From Martinezella multihospitum (GTDB taxonomy: Bacteria > Pseudomonadota > Alphaproteobacteria > Rhizobiales > Rhizobiaceae), in the NCBI RefSeq assembly GCF_900094585.1, contig NZ_FMAG01000002.1, forward strand, positions 760,007-824,006: 64,000 nucleotides of DNA. Reading direction: 5' to 3'. Under the pieces are notes generated by a model. That model searched no databases and was not told the origin of the DNA. It saw only the letters and a program-made list of their open reading frames with translations. The number at the start of each line of letters is the position of its first letter. Position 1 is the first letter of the stretch. Below are positions 26,793 through 35,682 of this stretch, one piece after another. The position numbers were made by a program, and so were the translations under genes.

Positions 26793-27938
26793 CTAGAGAG
26801 CGACGGTCTCGATCCGCTTGCCGACGAAGCGCAGGGCCACCTGACCCTGGATCAACTGCAAGGCCGTTTCACCGAACAGATCCCGTCGCCAGCCGGTCAA
26901 AGCCGCGACATCGGCCTTCTCGCCCTCGGCGGCGATCTTGTCGAGATCGTCGCTGTTGGCGATGACCTTCGGGGCGACGCCATGCTTTTCGGCAATCAGC
27001 TTCAGAAGGACCTTCAGCAATTCGGAAGCCGCTGCCGTGCCCTCGGGAGCCTGCTGGTGGCGCGGCGGATGCGGCATTTCGGCCTTTGGCAGCGCAAGCG
27101 CCGCGTTGATTGCTTCGAGCACTGTCGTACCGGCGGCAGAGCGCTCCCAACCCTTTGGAATGGTGCGCAGCCGCGCAAGCGCCTCGGTATCCTTCGGTTG
27201 CTGCTGGGCGATCTCATAGATTGCGTCGTCCTTCAGCACGCGGGCGCGTGGGACGTTGCGGGCACGCGCCTCGCGTTCGCGCCAGGCAGCCACATATTTG
27301 AGAACGGCGAGTTCCTGCGGCTTGCGCAGCCGCATCTTCAGCCGCTGCCAGGCATCGTCGGGGTGCAGGTCATAGGTCTCGCGAGCCTCGAGGATCGCCA
27401 TCTCCTCCTGCAGCCAGGAGGCGCGGCCCTCGCGCTGCAATTGCTCCTTGAGCGAGAGATAGACGTCGCGCAGATGCGTCACGTCGGCAAGGGCATAGTC
27501 GAGCTGCTTTTCCGAGAGCGGCCGGCGGCTCCAGTCGGTAAAGCGCGAGGACTTGTCGATATGGACGTTCTTGATGCGGCTGACGAGCTGATCGTAGGAA
27601 ACCGAATCGCCGAAGCCGCAGACCATCGCCGCAACTTGCGTGTCGAAGATCGGATGCGGAATGAGGTTGCCGCGATGGAAGATGATTTCGATATCCTGAC
27701 GGGCAGCATGAAACACCTTCAGGACCGATGGATTGGCCATCAGTTCGAAGAAGGGTGCCAGATCCAGCCCCTTGGCCAGCGGGTCCACCAGCACTTCGGT
27801 GGTGGGGCTTGCCATCTGTATCAAACACAGTTCCGGCCAGAAGGTCGTTTCTCGCAGGAATTCCGTATCGATGGTAATGAATTCCGACTTGGCCAGCTCT
27901 TGGCAGGCCGCCTCCAATTGGGCGGTAGTTTCGATCAT
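26793..27938 (-). CDS. rnd: Ribonuclease D
   Basis: A 381-residue 3'-5' exoribonuclease that trims tRNA and other small RNA 3' ends. DEDDy exonuclease motifs are visible: TIDTEFLRE, VFHAARQDIEI and LDYALADVTHL with the catalytic Tyr. HRDC domains occupy the C-terminal half. The frame is open to 28088, but the ATG at 27938 gives MIETTAQLEAACQELAKSE, the family start. The 171 bp between it and the multicopper oxidase gene hold nothing I can identify. Confidence 0.95.
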   Translation of the reverse strand: MIETTAQLEAACQELAKSEFITIDTEFLRETTFWPELCLIQMASPTTEVLVDPLAKGLDLAPFFELMANPSVLKVFHAARQDIEIIFHRGNLIPHPIFDTQVAAMVCGFGDSVSYDQLVSRIKNVHIDKSSRFTDWSRRPLSEKQLDYALADVTHLRDVYLSLKEQLQREGRASWLQEEMAILEARETYDLHPDDAWQRLKMRLRKPQELAVLKYVAAWREREARARNVPRARVLKDDAIYEIAQQQPKDTEALARLRTIPKGWERSAAGTTVLEAINAALALPKAEMPHPPRHQQAPEGTAAASELLKVLLKLIAEKHGVAPKVIANSDDLDKIAAEGEKADVAALTGWRRDLFGETALQLIQGQVALRFVGKRIETVAL

Positions 27939-28109
27939 ATCAACACATTCAATGGTAAAATACTTCTTTAACTTCCTTCTCCTTTCAGCCGGATATGTCA
28001 ATACTTTCGCGGACAAAGCCTTTGCCGCATTTCGCTTTTCGCTGAAATTGCCAGGAACTGTGACGGCTTCGAGCGAAACCACTTGCAATCGAAGCTGCTC
28101 TCGGCCCTC

Positions 28110-29501
28110 TCACGCCACGCGGACATAACTCGTCATGCCCGTCTTCTGATGCTCGATGATATGGCAATGCAGCAGCCAGTCGCCGGGATTGTCCGCGACG
28201 AAGGCAAGCTGCACCTTCTCATCCGGCTGGATCAGATAGGTATCGGACACGAAGGGCTGCACCGGTCGCGTCGAAGAGGAGAGAACAGTAAAGCTCATTC
28301 CGTGCAGGTGGATGGGATGGCTGTGCGGCGTCACGTTTTCCATGTTGATCACATAGCTCTTACCGAGCTTGAGTTCGGCAAGCGGCGCGGTCGGGTCCGG
28401 CGTATCGCCCGGCCACGGCACCTTGTTGATGGCCCAGAAGCTGTAGCCGAGCGAGCCGCAGATGGTGTTGTCAGCGGTATTTTCCGCTGTCGAACTCAGG
28501 ATTAGGGGAAGATGCGTGGCGGAACCGAGATCGGCCTTCTGCACCGGATTGCCCTCGAGTGGCGCCAGGTCGCGGACATCGCGCTTGAGCGAGCTGCCCA
28601 CAGATCTCAAGGTCGCCAGCACTTTCGGATCGGTGCCCTTGATATCCTCGAGCTTGACCACCGCGCCTTCGCTGTCGGGCATCCGCACGGCAAGCTCCAG
28701 TCGCTGCCCTGGCCCAAGCTGCAGGAGATCGAGCGGAAAGCGCTGCGGTACGGGATTGCCGTCGATCGCGATCACAGTCGCGTCGGCCCCCTCCATGCGG
28801 AAGGAGTAGATGCGCGTGACATCGGTGATGGCGATGCGCAGGCGCACGAGGCCACCGGAGGGAGCGTCATATTGCGGCTGCTGCTGCCAGTTGGCGGTTC
28901 GGACCGTACCGTAGGTGCCGGATTTCGCCGCATCGCGCGGGCGGAACTGGGCAATGAACTGGCCGTCGCTGCCGAGCCGCCAATCGCGCAGATTGAGTAC
29001 CACTTCCGAATCGAAGGTCGGATCCTTGGGGTTTTCGACCACGATGACGCCGGTCATGCCGTGGCCCATCTGCTCCAGCGTGTTGCAATGCGGGTGATAC
29101 CAGAAGGTGCCGGCATCGGGCGGCGTGAAGGCGTAGTCGAAATGATCGCCGGTATAGACATAGGGCTGGGTGAGGAAGGGCACGCCGTCCATACTGTTGG
29201 GCAGACGAATGCCGTGCCAGTGGATGGTCGTCGGGTCGTCTATGCCGTTGACCAGTCGCGCGGCAAAAGCTTCGCCCTTCTTCATCCGCACGACGGGCGG
29301 CATGCCGGCGTCCCCATAGGTCAGCACGCTCTTGGTCGCGCCGCCGTCAGCGAGATTGGCCTCGATCTTGGCCGTCTTCAGCGTGAGTGGCTCGGCCGCC
29401 GCCGCGTTGCCCGCAAACTTTCCAGCGATACCGAGGCCGACGCCATAGGCGCCAGCTACGGCTGAAGCTTTGAGCAGATTGCGGCGGGTAAGGATCGGCA
29501 T
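28110..29501 (-). CDS. Multicopper oxidase with Tat signal
   Basis: A 463-residue laccase-type oxidase. The N-terminus TRRNLLKASAVAG is a twin-arginine signal, cleaved near NAAAAE, so the folded copper protein is exported. All four copper motifs are present: His94-x-His96 (HWHG), His136-x-His138 (WYHPH), HSHPIHLHG, and His445-Cys446-His447 with His451 and axial Met456. It lacks a Met-rich insertion of CueO type, so a copper-oxidase role is possible but not shown. It is divergent from the DUF559 gene, with 183 bp between them. Confidence 0.93.
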   Translation of the reverse strand: MPILTRRNLLKASAVAGAYGVGLGIAGKFAGNAAAAEPLTLKTAKIEANLADGGATKSVLTYGDAGMPPVVRMKKGEAFAARLVNGIDDPTTIHWHGIRLPNSMDGVPFLTQPYVYTGDHFDYAFTPPDAGTFWYHPHCNTLEQMGHGMTGVIVVENPKDPTFDSEVVLNLRDWRLGSDGQFIAQFRPRDAAKSGTYGTVRTANWQQQPQYDAPSGGLVRLRIAITDVTRIYSFRMEGADATVIAIDGNPVPQRFPLDLLQLGPGQRLELAVRMPDSEGAVVKLEDIKGTDPKVLATLRSVGSSLKRDVRDLAPLEGNPVQKADLGSATHLPLILSSTAENTADNTICGSLGYSFWAINKVPWPGDTPDPTAPLAELKLGKSYVINMENVTPHSHPIHLHGMSFTVLSSSTRPVQPFVSDTYLIQPDEKVQLAFVADNPGDWLLHCHIIEHQKTGMTSYVRVA

Positions 29502-29684
29502 GTCATGCTCCGGGGCGAAGATATATGGATGTCTGTTTAAAGTTGACCGCGATGTTCAGCAATAGCATTGAGGTAGCCAAACTGCCGCAGCGGCTACTTG
29601 CGGGTGCTGATATGTCTATTGTCATGCTGGATCTCGATAGAGCCGTATGCTTTCTTGAGCGCAATCGCCGAAACAGGAAAGTCC

Positions 29685-30041
29685 ATGCGTCGCGACGTGC
29701 GGGATCGATTGCGCCAATTCGCCAGGGCAATGCGCAGTGATGCCACCAAGGCTGAAAACATGCTTTGGCAAGCTTTGCGTCGAAGTCAGCTTGAGGGGTT
29801 CAAATTCAAGCGACAGGTTCCGATTGATGGCTATATTCTTGACTTTGTATGTTTCGAAGCGCGGTTGATCGTTGAAGTCGATGGCGCGCAGCATGCTGAG
29901 AGCGTGAAAGACTCGAGGAGAGATGTCTACTTTTCATGTCAAGGTTTTCGCACGTTGCGGGTCTGGAACCATGAGATCGTCACGAATCTCGATGGAATTT
30001 GCCTAACAATCCTCGCAGAGCCGAAAAACACTGGAGAATGA
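29685..30041 (+). CDS. DUF559 domain protein (Vsr-like endonuclease fold)
   Basis: A 118-residue protein of the DUF559 family, related to very-short-patch-repair and restriction endonucleases. The core runs ATKAENMLWQALRRSQLEGFKFKRQVPI, then DFVCFEARLIVEVDGAQH with the acidic PD-(D/E)xK-like residues, then D-RRDVYFSCQGFRTLRVWNHEI. The ATG at 29685 has AGGAAAG upstream. It is a lone gene next to a large inverted repeat, with no methylase or restriction gene beside it. The DNA substrate, if any, is unknown. Confidence 0.88.
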   Translation: MRRDVRDRLRQFARAMRSDATKAENMLWQALRRSQLEGFKFKRQVPIDGYILDFVCFEARLIVEVDGAQHAESVKDSRRDVYFSCQGFRTLRVWNHEIVTNLDGICLTILAEPKNTGE

Positions 30042-30068
30042 GATGGAGGACGAGGCAAGCGCGGACTT

Positions 30069-30312
30069 ATCTCGCCCCTGGCGGGCGAGAAAGCAATTTC
30101 ACTGGTTTAGGAATTGCGAAACAGGAGGTAGAACGCGTTCCGAAGCTTGGCGCAATTTCTAAGCCATTGAAATTGCAAGAGCGGGGGTCTTTTTCTTGCT
30201 CGTAGAATTAAGAGATTGGGTGCGCTCTGCCTTCCCCCTCTCTTGCAATTTCTAACACTTAGCCTTGCGGCTAAATGTAAGAAATTGCTTTCTCGCCCGC
30301 CGGGGGCGAGAT
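30069..30312. repeat. Nested inverted-repeat element upstream of aspS
   Basis: Outer arms 30069-30100 and 30281-30312 are inverted copies matching at 31 of 32 bases. Inner arms 30169-30187 and 30234-30252 match at 18 of 19. Each outer arm is itself partly palindromic (CTCGCCC...GGCGGGCGAG). The word GGCGGGCGAG occurs again at 30378-30387. The 244-bp element fills most of the 396-bp gap between the DUF559 gene and aspS and encodes nothing recognisable. Size and structure resemble a miniature mobile or intergenic palindromic element. I cannot name the family. Confidence 0.75.
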
Positions 30313-30330
30313 CAGCCAACCGTTCGAGCC

Positions 30331-30418
30331 TTGACAAATCGGGCGCACCATGCGCTTTTCCGCCCGATTTTCTCGTCGGCGGGCGAGGGGTTTGCATGTC
30401 CTTGCGCCACCGCCCGCC
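30331..30418 (+). promoter_or_regulatory. Putative promoter and leader hairpin of aspS
   Basis: A perfect TTGACA hexamer sits at 30331-30336 with a poor -10 (GCTTTT) 17 bp on. Downstream, GGCGGGCG at 30378-30385 pairs perfectly with CGCCCGCC at 30411-30418, giving an 8-bp stem in the likely leader, 20 bp before the aspS ATG. The promoter is tentative because the -10 is weak. Confidence 0.35.
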
Positions 30419-30437
30419 AAGTCCAGGATATATAATT

Positions 30438-32228
30438 ATGCATCGCTATCGCAGCCACACATGCGCCGCCCTGCGCAAGTCCGACGTCGGTTCGACCGTT
30501 CGCATCTCCGGCTGGGTTCATCGCGTCCGAGATCATGGCGGCGTGCTGTTCATCGACCTGCGCGATCACTATGGCATCACCCAGGTCGTTGCCGACCCCG
30601 ATTCTCCGGCCTTCAAGCTGGCTGAAACCGTTCGCGGCGAATGGGTCATCCGCATCGATGGCCTGGTAAAGGCGCGCACGGAAGACACCGTCAACAAGAA
30701 CATGCCGACCGGCGAGATCGAGCTTTACGCTCAGGAGATCGAAGTGCTCTCCGCCGCCAAGGAACTGCCGCTGCCTGTCTTCGGCGAGCCGGATTATCCG
30801 GAAGACGTTCGCCTGAAGTATCGCTTCCTCGATCTTCGCCGCGAAACGCTGCACCGGAACATCGTCAAGCGCACGCAGGTCATCTCCTCCATGCGTCGTC
30901 ACATGGGCGAAGTCGGCTTCACCGAATACACGACGCCGATCCTGACGGCCTCGTCGCCGGAAGGCGCTCGCGACTTCCTCGTGCCGAGCCGTATTCACCC
31001 CGGCACCTTCTACGCGCTGCCGCAGGCGCCGCAGCAGTACAAGCAGCTGCTGATGGTTGCCGGCTTCGACCGCTATTTCCAGATCGCGCCGTGCTTCCGC
31101 GATGAAGATCCGCGTGCCGACCGTCTGCCCGGCGAATTTTACCAGCTCGACCTCGAAATGAGCTTCGTGACGCAGGAAGACGTCTGGAACACCATGGGCC
31201 CGCTGATGACCCAGGTGTTCGAAGAGTTTGCCGACGGCAAGCCGGTCACCAAGGAATGGCCGCGCATCCCCTATGACGTTGCCATCCGCAAATATGGCTC
31301 GGACAAGCCGGATCTGCGCAACCCGATCGTCATGGAAGCCGTTACCGAGCATTTTGCCAGCTCCGGCTTCAAGGTCTTCGCCAACATGATCGCCTCCAAC
31401 CCGAAGGTCGAAGTCTGGGCCATCCCGGCCAAGACCGGCGGCTCGCGCGCATTCTGCGACCGCATGAATGCCTGGGCGCAGAGCCAGGGCCAGCCGGGCC
31501 TCGGCTACATCTTTTGGCGCAAGGAAGGCGAAAAGCTCGAGGGCGCCGGCCCACTCGCCAAGAACATCGGCGAAGAGCGCACGGATGCGATCCGCACCCA
31601 GCTCGGCCTCGATGACGGCGACGCCTGCTTCTTCGTCGCCGGCGATCCCTCCAAGTTCTACAAGTTTGCCGGTGAAGCCCGCACCAGGGCCGGCGAAGAG
31701 CTGAACCTGGTCGATCGCGACCGTTTCGAGCTATGCTGGATCGTCGACTTCCCGTTCTTCGAATGGAGCGAGGAAGAAAAGAAGATTGATTTCGCTCACA
31801 ACCCGTTCTCGATGCCGCAGGGTGGCCTTGAGGCGCTGCAGAACCAGGATCCCCTCACGATCAAGGCCTTCCAGTACGACGCCGTCTGCAACGGCTTCGA
31901 AATCGCTTCAGGCTCGATCCGTAACCAGTCGCCGGAAACCATGGTCGCCGCCTTCGAAAAGGTCGGTCTCAGCCAGACCGACGTCGAAGAGCGCTTCGGC
32001 GGTCTCTATCGTGCCTTCCAGTATGGTGCGCCGCCGCATGGTGGCGCCGCCTTCGGTATCGACCGCATCGTCATGCTCCTTGTCGGCGCCAAGAACCTGC
32101 GCGAGATCTCGCTGTTCCCGATGAACCAGCAGGCACAGGATCTGCTGATGGGCGCTCCTTCGGCCGCAACGCCGACGCAGCTGCGCGAACTGGCCATCCG
32201 CCCGGTGCCGCCAGTCAAGAAGGACTGA
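30438..32228 (+). CDS. aspS: Aspartate--tRNA(Asp/Asn) ligase
   Basis: A 596-residue class IIb aminoacyl-tRNA synthetase. An OB-fold anticodon domain (residues 1-105, [21 protein letters not shown]) is followed by the catalytic core. Motif 2 is [24 protein letters not shown], and motif 3 is [23 protein letters not shown] insertion domain characteristic of bacterial AspRS lies between them. The frame is open further upstream, but [13 protein letters not shown] at 30438 is the conserved start. I did not work out whether it is the discriminating or non-discriminating form. Confidence 0.98.
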   Translation: MHRYRSHTCAALRKSDVGSTVRISGWVHRVRDHGGVLFIDLRDHYGITQVVADPDSPAFKLAETVRGEWVIRIDGLVKARTEDTVNKNMPTGEIELYAQEIEVLSAAKELPLPVFGEPDYPEDVRLKYRFLDLRRETLHRNIVKRTQVISSMRRHMGEVGFTEYTTPILTASSPEGARDFLVPSRIHPGTFYALPQAPQQYKQLLMVAGFDRYFQIAPCFRDEDPRADRLPGEFYQLDLEMSFVTQEDVWNTMGPLMTQVFEEFADGKPVTKEWPRIPYDVAIRKYGSDKPDLRNPIVMEAVTEHFASSGFKVFANMIASNPKVEVWAIPAKTGGSRAFCDRMNAWAQSQGQPGLGYIFWRKEGEKLEGAGPLAKNIGEERTDAIRTQLGLDDGDACFFVAGDPSKFYKFAGEARTRAGEELNLVDRDRFELCWIVDFPFFEWSEEEKKIDFAHNPFSMPQGGLEALQNQDPLTIKAFQYDAVCNGFEIASGSIRNQSPETMVAAFEKVGLSQTDVEERFGGLYRAFQYGAPPHGGAAFGIDRIVMLLVGAKNLREISLFPMNQQAQDLLMGAPSAATPTQLRELAIRPVPPVKKD

Positions 32229-32252
32229 GGCTTTTACAAGCCTGCTGAAATG

Positions 32253-32284
32253 AAAAACCCGGCGACCGAAATCGCCGGGTTTTT
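32253..32284. terminator. Bidirectional terminator between aspS and the serine hydrolase gene
   Basis: A perfect 13-bp stem, AAAAACCCGGCGA at 32253-32265 with its complement at 32272-32284, has a 6-nt loop. A run on one side and T run on the other let it end both converging genes. It is a near copy (29 of 31 bp) of the hairpin at 34208-34238. Confidence 0.92.
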
Positions 32285-32303
32285 GTTTGCTTGCCGATAT
32301 CAG

Positions 32304-33473
32304 CTAGATCGCGGCATAGACCGCTTTGGCCACATCGGTGGTAAACTGCCCCCACATGCCTTCGAGCGTCGTGTTGGTCAGTGCGACGACCGTCAGCTTC
32401 TTCTCGGGATCGACGAACCAGCTGTGGCCGTAGACGCCACCCCATTTGATCGTGCCAGCCGAGAAGGGCACTTGAGCAACAACGGGATCCGCAACGACAG
32501 ACCAGCCGTAGCCGAAGCCAAAACCGGCTTGCTGAGCCTCCATATGGCCGCCTGCCTGATCGGCCATCATGGTCTTCACTGTCTCTGCCGACAGCAGTGG
32601 TGCTCCACCCTTTCTGATCGTTTCCAGAATGGCAAGGATGTCGCTTGCCGTTCCGGCCATACCGGCGCCGCCGGAGTGATAGGAAGCAGGATCGAATATC
32701 CTGTCGGGTGCGAAGCGGATCACGCCATCGAAGATCGGGACGAGAGCCTCATCCCCCATCCGTTGTGGCTCGGGAGTACCGTTCACATAGGCGGCTGCCA
32801 GGCGGCTGCTATCGCGCACGGAGAAAGCGGTGTCGGAGAGGCCGAGCGGTTTCATGACGAGGTCGGCAACAGCGCTCCCGAGATCGCCGCCGGTCTCCTT
32901 TTCGATGATGGCGCCGATCACGTCCATCGCCAGCGAATAGTGCCAACCCTCACCGGGTGCAAAGGCAAGGGGAGCGCTGGCGATGCGCTTGAGGTTATCG
33001 GCAATCGACCGGCCGGGCGTATCGAGGCCGTCGGACACACCGGCGCGATGATAGGGGCCATCGGGCTCTTCTGCGAAGGTGTAGATCAGCCCCGCAGTGT
33101 GCGAGAGCAGATGGTGGATACGGATCACGGCCTCTCCACCATCGGGCAGCCGCGGCCGGAAATCCGGCAGCCATTTGGTGATCGGGTCGTCGAGGCCGAT
33201 GCGGCCCTGCTCGACAAGCCGCATGGCGGCAATCGTGACGATCGGCTTGGTGACCGAGGCAAGGCGGAAGATGGCATCTTCGCGCATCGCTATTTTGTTT
33301 TCTCGATCCGCCAGACCGGCAGCGCGGGTGTAGGCCAGTTCTCCGTCGCGAGCGATCAGAACGACGGTCCCGACCAGCCTCTTGTCCACGAGGGCGGAAT
33401 TGATCGCGGCATCGACGCCTTCAGCAAGGCTGTCGTCGCCGGAACGAGCGGAATTTTCCAGGGGAAGACTCAT
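32304..33473 (-). CDS. Serine hydrolase, class C beta-lactamase-like (EstB type)
   Basis: A 389-residue cytosolic-looking protein (no signal peptide) of the beta-lactamase-related/EstB family. The catalytic Ser73-x2-Lys76 lies in LASVTKPIV. Tyr179 is in HYSLAMD, the general-base position. YGHSWFVDP replaces the third KTG-type motif. Without a signal peptide it is more likely an esterase or peptidase than a true beta-lactamase. It is divergent from a TetR gene across a short operator-rich gap, so it is probably its target. Confidence 0.9.
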   Translation of the reverse strand: MSLPLENSARSGDDSLAEGVDAAINSALVDKRLVGTVVLIARDGELAYTRAAGLADRENKIAMREDAIFRLASVTKPIVTIAAMRLVEQGRIGLDDPITKWLPDFRPRLPDGGEAVIRIHHLLSHTAGLIYTFAEEPDGPYHRAGVSDGLDTPGRSIADNLKRIASAPLAFAPGEGWHYSLAMDVIGAIIEKETGGDLGSAVADLVMKPLGLSDTAFSVRDSSRLAAAYVNGTPEPQRMGDEALVPIFDGVIRFAPDRIFDPASYHSGGAGMAGTASDILAILETIRKGGAPLLSAETVKTMMADQAGGHMEAQQAGFGFGYGWSVVADPVVAQVPFSAGTIKWGGVYGHSWFVDPEKKLTVVALTNTTLEGMWGQFTTDVAKAVYAAI

Positions 33474-33487
33474 GGCGCAAAACCTTC

Positions 33488-33552
33488 TATAATCACAATG
33501 ACCATTCCTGAATAACTCAAGTCGGGAAATAATTCTAGAGTGACCATTGTGA
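33488..33552. promoter_or_regulatory. Promoter/operator region between the serine hydrolase and TetR genes
   Basis: TATAAT on the plus strand at 33488-33493 is immediately followed by AATGACCATT at 33497-33506, a 4-bp dyad. A second near copy, AGTGACCATT, is at 33539-33548, 42 bp on (four helical turns). TCACAATG at 33493-33500 and CATTGTGA at 33545-33552 also form an inverted pair around the gap. This is the arrangement expected for a TetR-type repressor that controls itself and the divergent gene. Binding is inferred. Confidence 0.5.
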
Positions 33553-33566
33553 AAAATAAGGAAGAG

Positions 33567-34196
33567 ATGGAAAATTCTTCACCGCGCAAGCGTGGGCGCC
33601 CGCCGGCTTTCGATCGCGAGACGGTTCTTGCCTCGGCAAGGGACACCTTCTGGAAGCATGGCTATGACGGCTCCTCCATCGCCGATCTGACGGCCGCGAT
33701 GGGCATCACGCCACAGAGCCTCTATGCCGCCTTCGGCTCGAAAGCGGAGCTTTATCGAGAGACGCTCGATCAATATAGGCGCATGCCGCGGCCGGAGCCC
33801 GGTAATCCCTTTCAGGACAAGCTGGATACGGTAACCGCCTTCGAACGCTTTCTGACGAATTCCGCCAGGATTTTCACGGCCCCGGAGCATCCGAAAGGCT
33901 GCATGATATCGACGGCGGTGCTGAACTGTGCGGAGGAAAACGAGCCGATCGCCCATCACGTTGCGTCCATGCGTCTGCAAACGCTTGACATCTTCACCGC
34001 CCGCATCGAGCGCGGTATCGCGGAGGGCGACATGCGGCCGGATGCGGACGCTCGCTCGCTCGCCCGCTTTCTGGGCGCAATAGTGCAGGGCATGTCCGTT
34101 CAGGCCCGCGACGGTGCGACGACGGAAGAATTGCTTGCCCTCCTGTCTCATGCGCTCAGCGAACTGAAAACGTATCAGCTGCAGCGGGAGGCTTGA
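33567..34196 (+). CDS. TetR/AcrR family transcriptional regulator
   Basis: A 209-residue one-domain repressor. The N-terminal helix-turn-helix is DTFWKHGYDGSSIADLTAAMGITPQSLYAAFGSKAELY, preceded by an AT-hook-like basic KRGRPPAFD. The C-terminal ligand domain resembles the AefR/TetR_C_16-like group. Two starts are possible: GTG at 33540, which lies inside an operator-like repeat, and ATG at 33567, which has AAGGA four bases upstream and is preferred. It likely represses the divergent serine hydrolase gene. The ligand is unknown. Confidence 0.93.
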   Translation: MENSSPRKRGRPPAFDRETVLASARDTFWKHGYDGSSIADLTAAMGITPQSLYAAFGSKAELYRETLDQYRRMPRPEPGNPFQDKLDTVTAFERFLTNSARIFTAPEHPKGCMISTAVLNCAEENEPIAHHVASMRLQTLDIFTARIERGIAEGDMRPDADARSLARFLGAIVQGMSVQARDGATTEELLALLSHALSELKTYQLQREA

Positions 34197-34207
34197 GCCA
34201 AGGCAAA

Positions 34208-34238
34208 GAAAAACCCGGCTACCGAGATCGCCGGGTTT
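34208..34238. terminator. Terminator-like hairpin after the TetR gene
   Basis: A 9-bp perfect stem (AAACCCGGC at 34211-34219 with GCCGGGTTT at 34230-34238) lies 12 bp after the TetR stop, between converging genes. The T run is short on the plus strand, but the A run at 34209-34213 gives a T run for minus-strand transcripts. It matches the hairpin at 32252-32282 at 29 of 31 bases. Confidence 0.7.
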
Positions 34239-34262
34239 CGGAATGGCTTCGGGAACGACCGA

Positions 34263-35450
34263 TTAGTCGTTCGAGGAGACCTTGAGGCCGATGACCTGCG
34301 GGATCGTCGTCGGCGCGCCCATGGCGGCACCGATGATCATCGGCACCGGCACCGGCTTGCCGGGGGCAGCGGTGACCGTCAGGCTTTTCGGATTGTCGAG
34401 ATAGGCGCTGACCGCTGCGGAGACGGCATTCTGCAGTTCCGGAACGTTGAGCTGCGCCATCATGATCGGCGTCATTGCCTTCAGCGTATCGGCCAGCTGC
34501 TTGCCGCTGACGCCCTGCTGCTTGCCAGCGAAATCGAGTGCGCGCGTGGTGATCGACGCATCGTCGAAACGGATCTGGGCACTGTTGAAGGTGAGCTGCT
34601 GCAGCAGGCCGAGCATGGCGAGGCCGGCCGACTGCTGTGCTTCCTGCTGGTTCGGGTTGGAGCGAACCGTCTTAAGCGCTTCCTGCATCGACTTGGCAAA
34701 GGCCGGCGTGTAGCCGGAAATGCTGAAGGCGAGGTTCAGCTTGCCGATGTCCCTGAAGTCAAAGGAGTATTCGCTGATGTCGATCGTGCCGGGGCCGATT
34801 TCCCAGCTGCCCTTCATGGAGACAGTGCCGTCGATCTGCTGCAGCTTCAGCGCGTCGATCGCCTCCTTGGTCTTCGCATCGTCGACCTTGCTGAGATCGG
34901 CCTTGATGCCGTTGATCTTGGCGTCGAAGTCGAGACCCGACTTGTCGTCGCGCTTCTTCATGTTGGCGTCGGCACCCTCGATCGAGAACACCTCGGTATC
35001 GTCCTTGGTCACGGACACGGCGCCGGCATGGGCGCTCTTGTAGTAGAGCAGCGAGCTCAGGTCGCCCTTGCTCGTGTCGGCCGGAATCTCGACGCCGCTC
35101 AGCTTGAGGTCGGTGGCGGAAACGGAGGCGCCGTCCTTGCTGAAATCGACATCCGCGAAATCGATTTCCTCGATCGTGTAGCCACCATTGTTTTCCTCGA
35201 CGCCATCAAGGGTGATGTCGCCGAGCGGAATGCTGTCCTCCATGCTGGCCGCCTTGAAGCTCGCGCCCTTCAGCGTCACCGTGCTTCCGTCGACGTCGAT
35301 GCCTGTGGCAGCAATCGAACCGCCCTGCTGGCCGTAGACGTCGTTGATCTTCTTCAGCAGATCATTGCCGTCGAGCGCAAAGGCGGAGCTGGCGAAAGAC
35401 AGGATAGCGGCACTGCACAGCATCAGCCGCGTGGTCCGATAGAAAGTCAT
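34263..35450 (-). CDS. Secreted protein of unknown function
   Basis: A 395-residue protein with a Sec signal peptide (MTFYRTTRLMLCSAAILSFA...AFA, about 25 residues). The mature part is acidic, rich in Asp, Lys and Ser, and built of repeated beta-strand-like units (GSTVTLKGASFKAAS, GDITLDGVEENNGGYTIEEIDFADVDFS), suggesting a long beta structure in the periplasm. I do not recognise a named domain. It converges on the TetR gene and has a 232-bp upstream gap shared with parC that holds no other gene. Confidence 0.85.
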   Translation of the reverse strand: MTFYRTTRLMLCSAAILSFASSAFALDGNDLLKKINDVYGQQGGSIAATGIDVDGSTVTLKGASFKAASMEDSIPLGDITLDGVEENNGGYTIEEIDFADVDFSKDGASVSATDLKLSGVEIPADTSKGDLSSLLYYKSAHAGAVSVTKDDTEVFSIEGADANMKKRDDKSGLDFDAKINGIKADLSKVDDAKTKEAIDALKLQQIDGTVSMKGSWEIGPGTIDISEYSFDFRDIGKLNLAFSISGYTPAFAKSMQEALKTVRSNPNQQEAQQSAGLAMLGLLQQLTFNSAQIRFDDASITTRALDFAGKQQGVSGKQLADTLKAMTPIMMAQLNVPELQNAVSAAVSAYLDNPKSLTVTAAPGKPVPVPMIIGAAMGAPTTIPQVIGLKVSSND

Positions 35451-35682
35451 GATGGCGTTCCTCGTTGAGCCGGTGGTATATAGGCGGGGGCGTACAGATT
35501 GAGCGTGTACTGCGCTGACTTATATTGATCTTTCTCTGAAAATCCAATGACAATGAATGTAGAGTGCAAGTGCAGCAAAAATGTATCGATAGCCACCCCG
35601 CAATATGCCTGAAACGCCTTCATCCACAGGTGCTTTCCGCTGATTTCTTGCCGTGAATCGCCATCTCTTATAGTCAAGGGCC

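Noticed and set aside
29685..30041. The DUF559 gene as part of a restriction-modification or defence island
   Set aside because: No methylase, restriction or defence gene lies on either side. It is an isolated gene between a copper oxidase and aspS.
34208..34238. The hairpin after the TetR gene as a strong plus-strand terminator
   Set aside because: The stem is sound, but only three Ts follow it on the plus strand. It is kept as terminator-like, and its interest lies in being a copy of the aspS hairpin.
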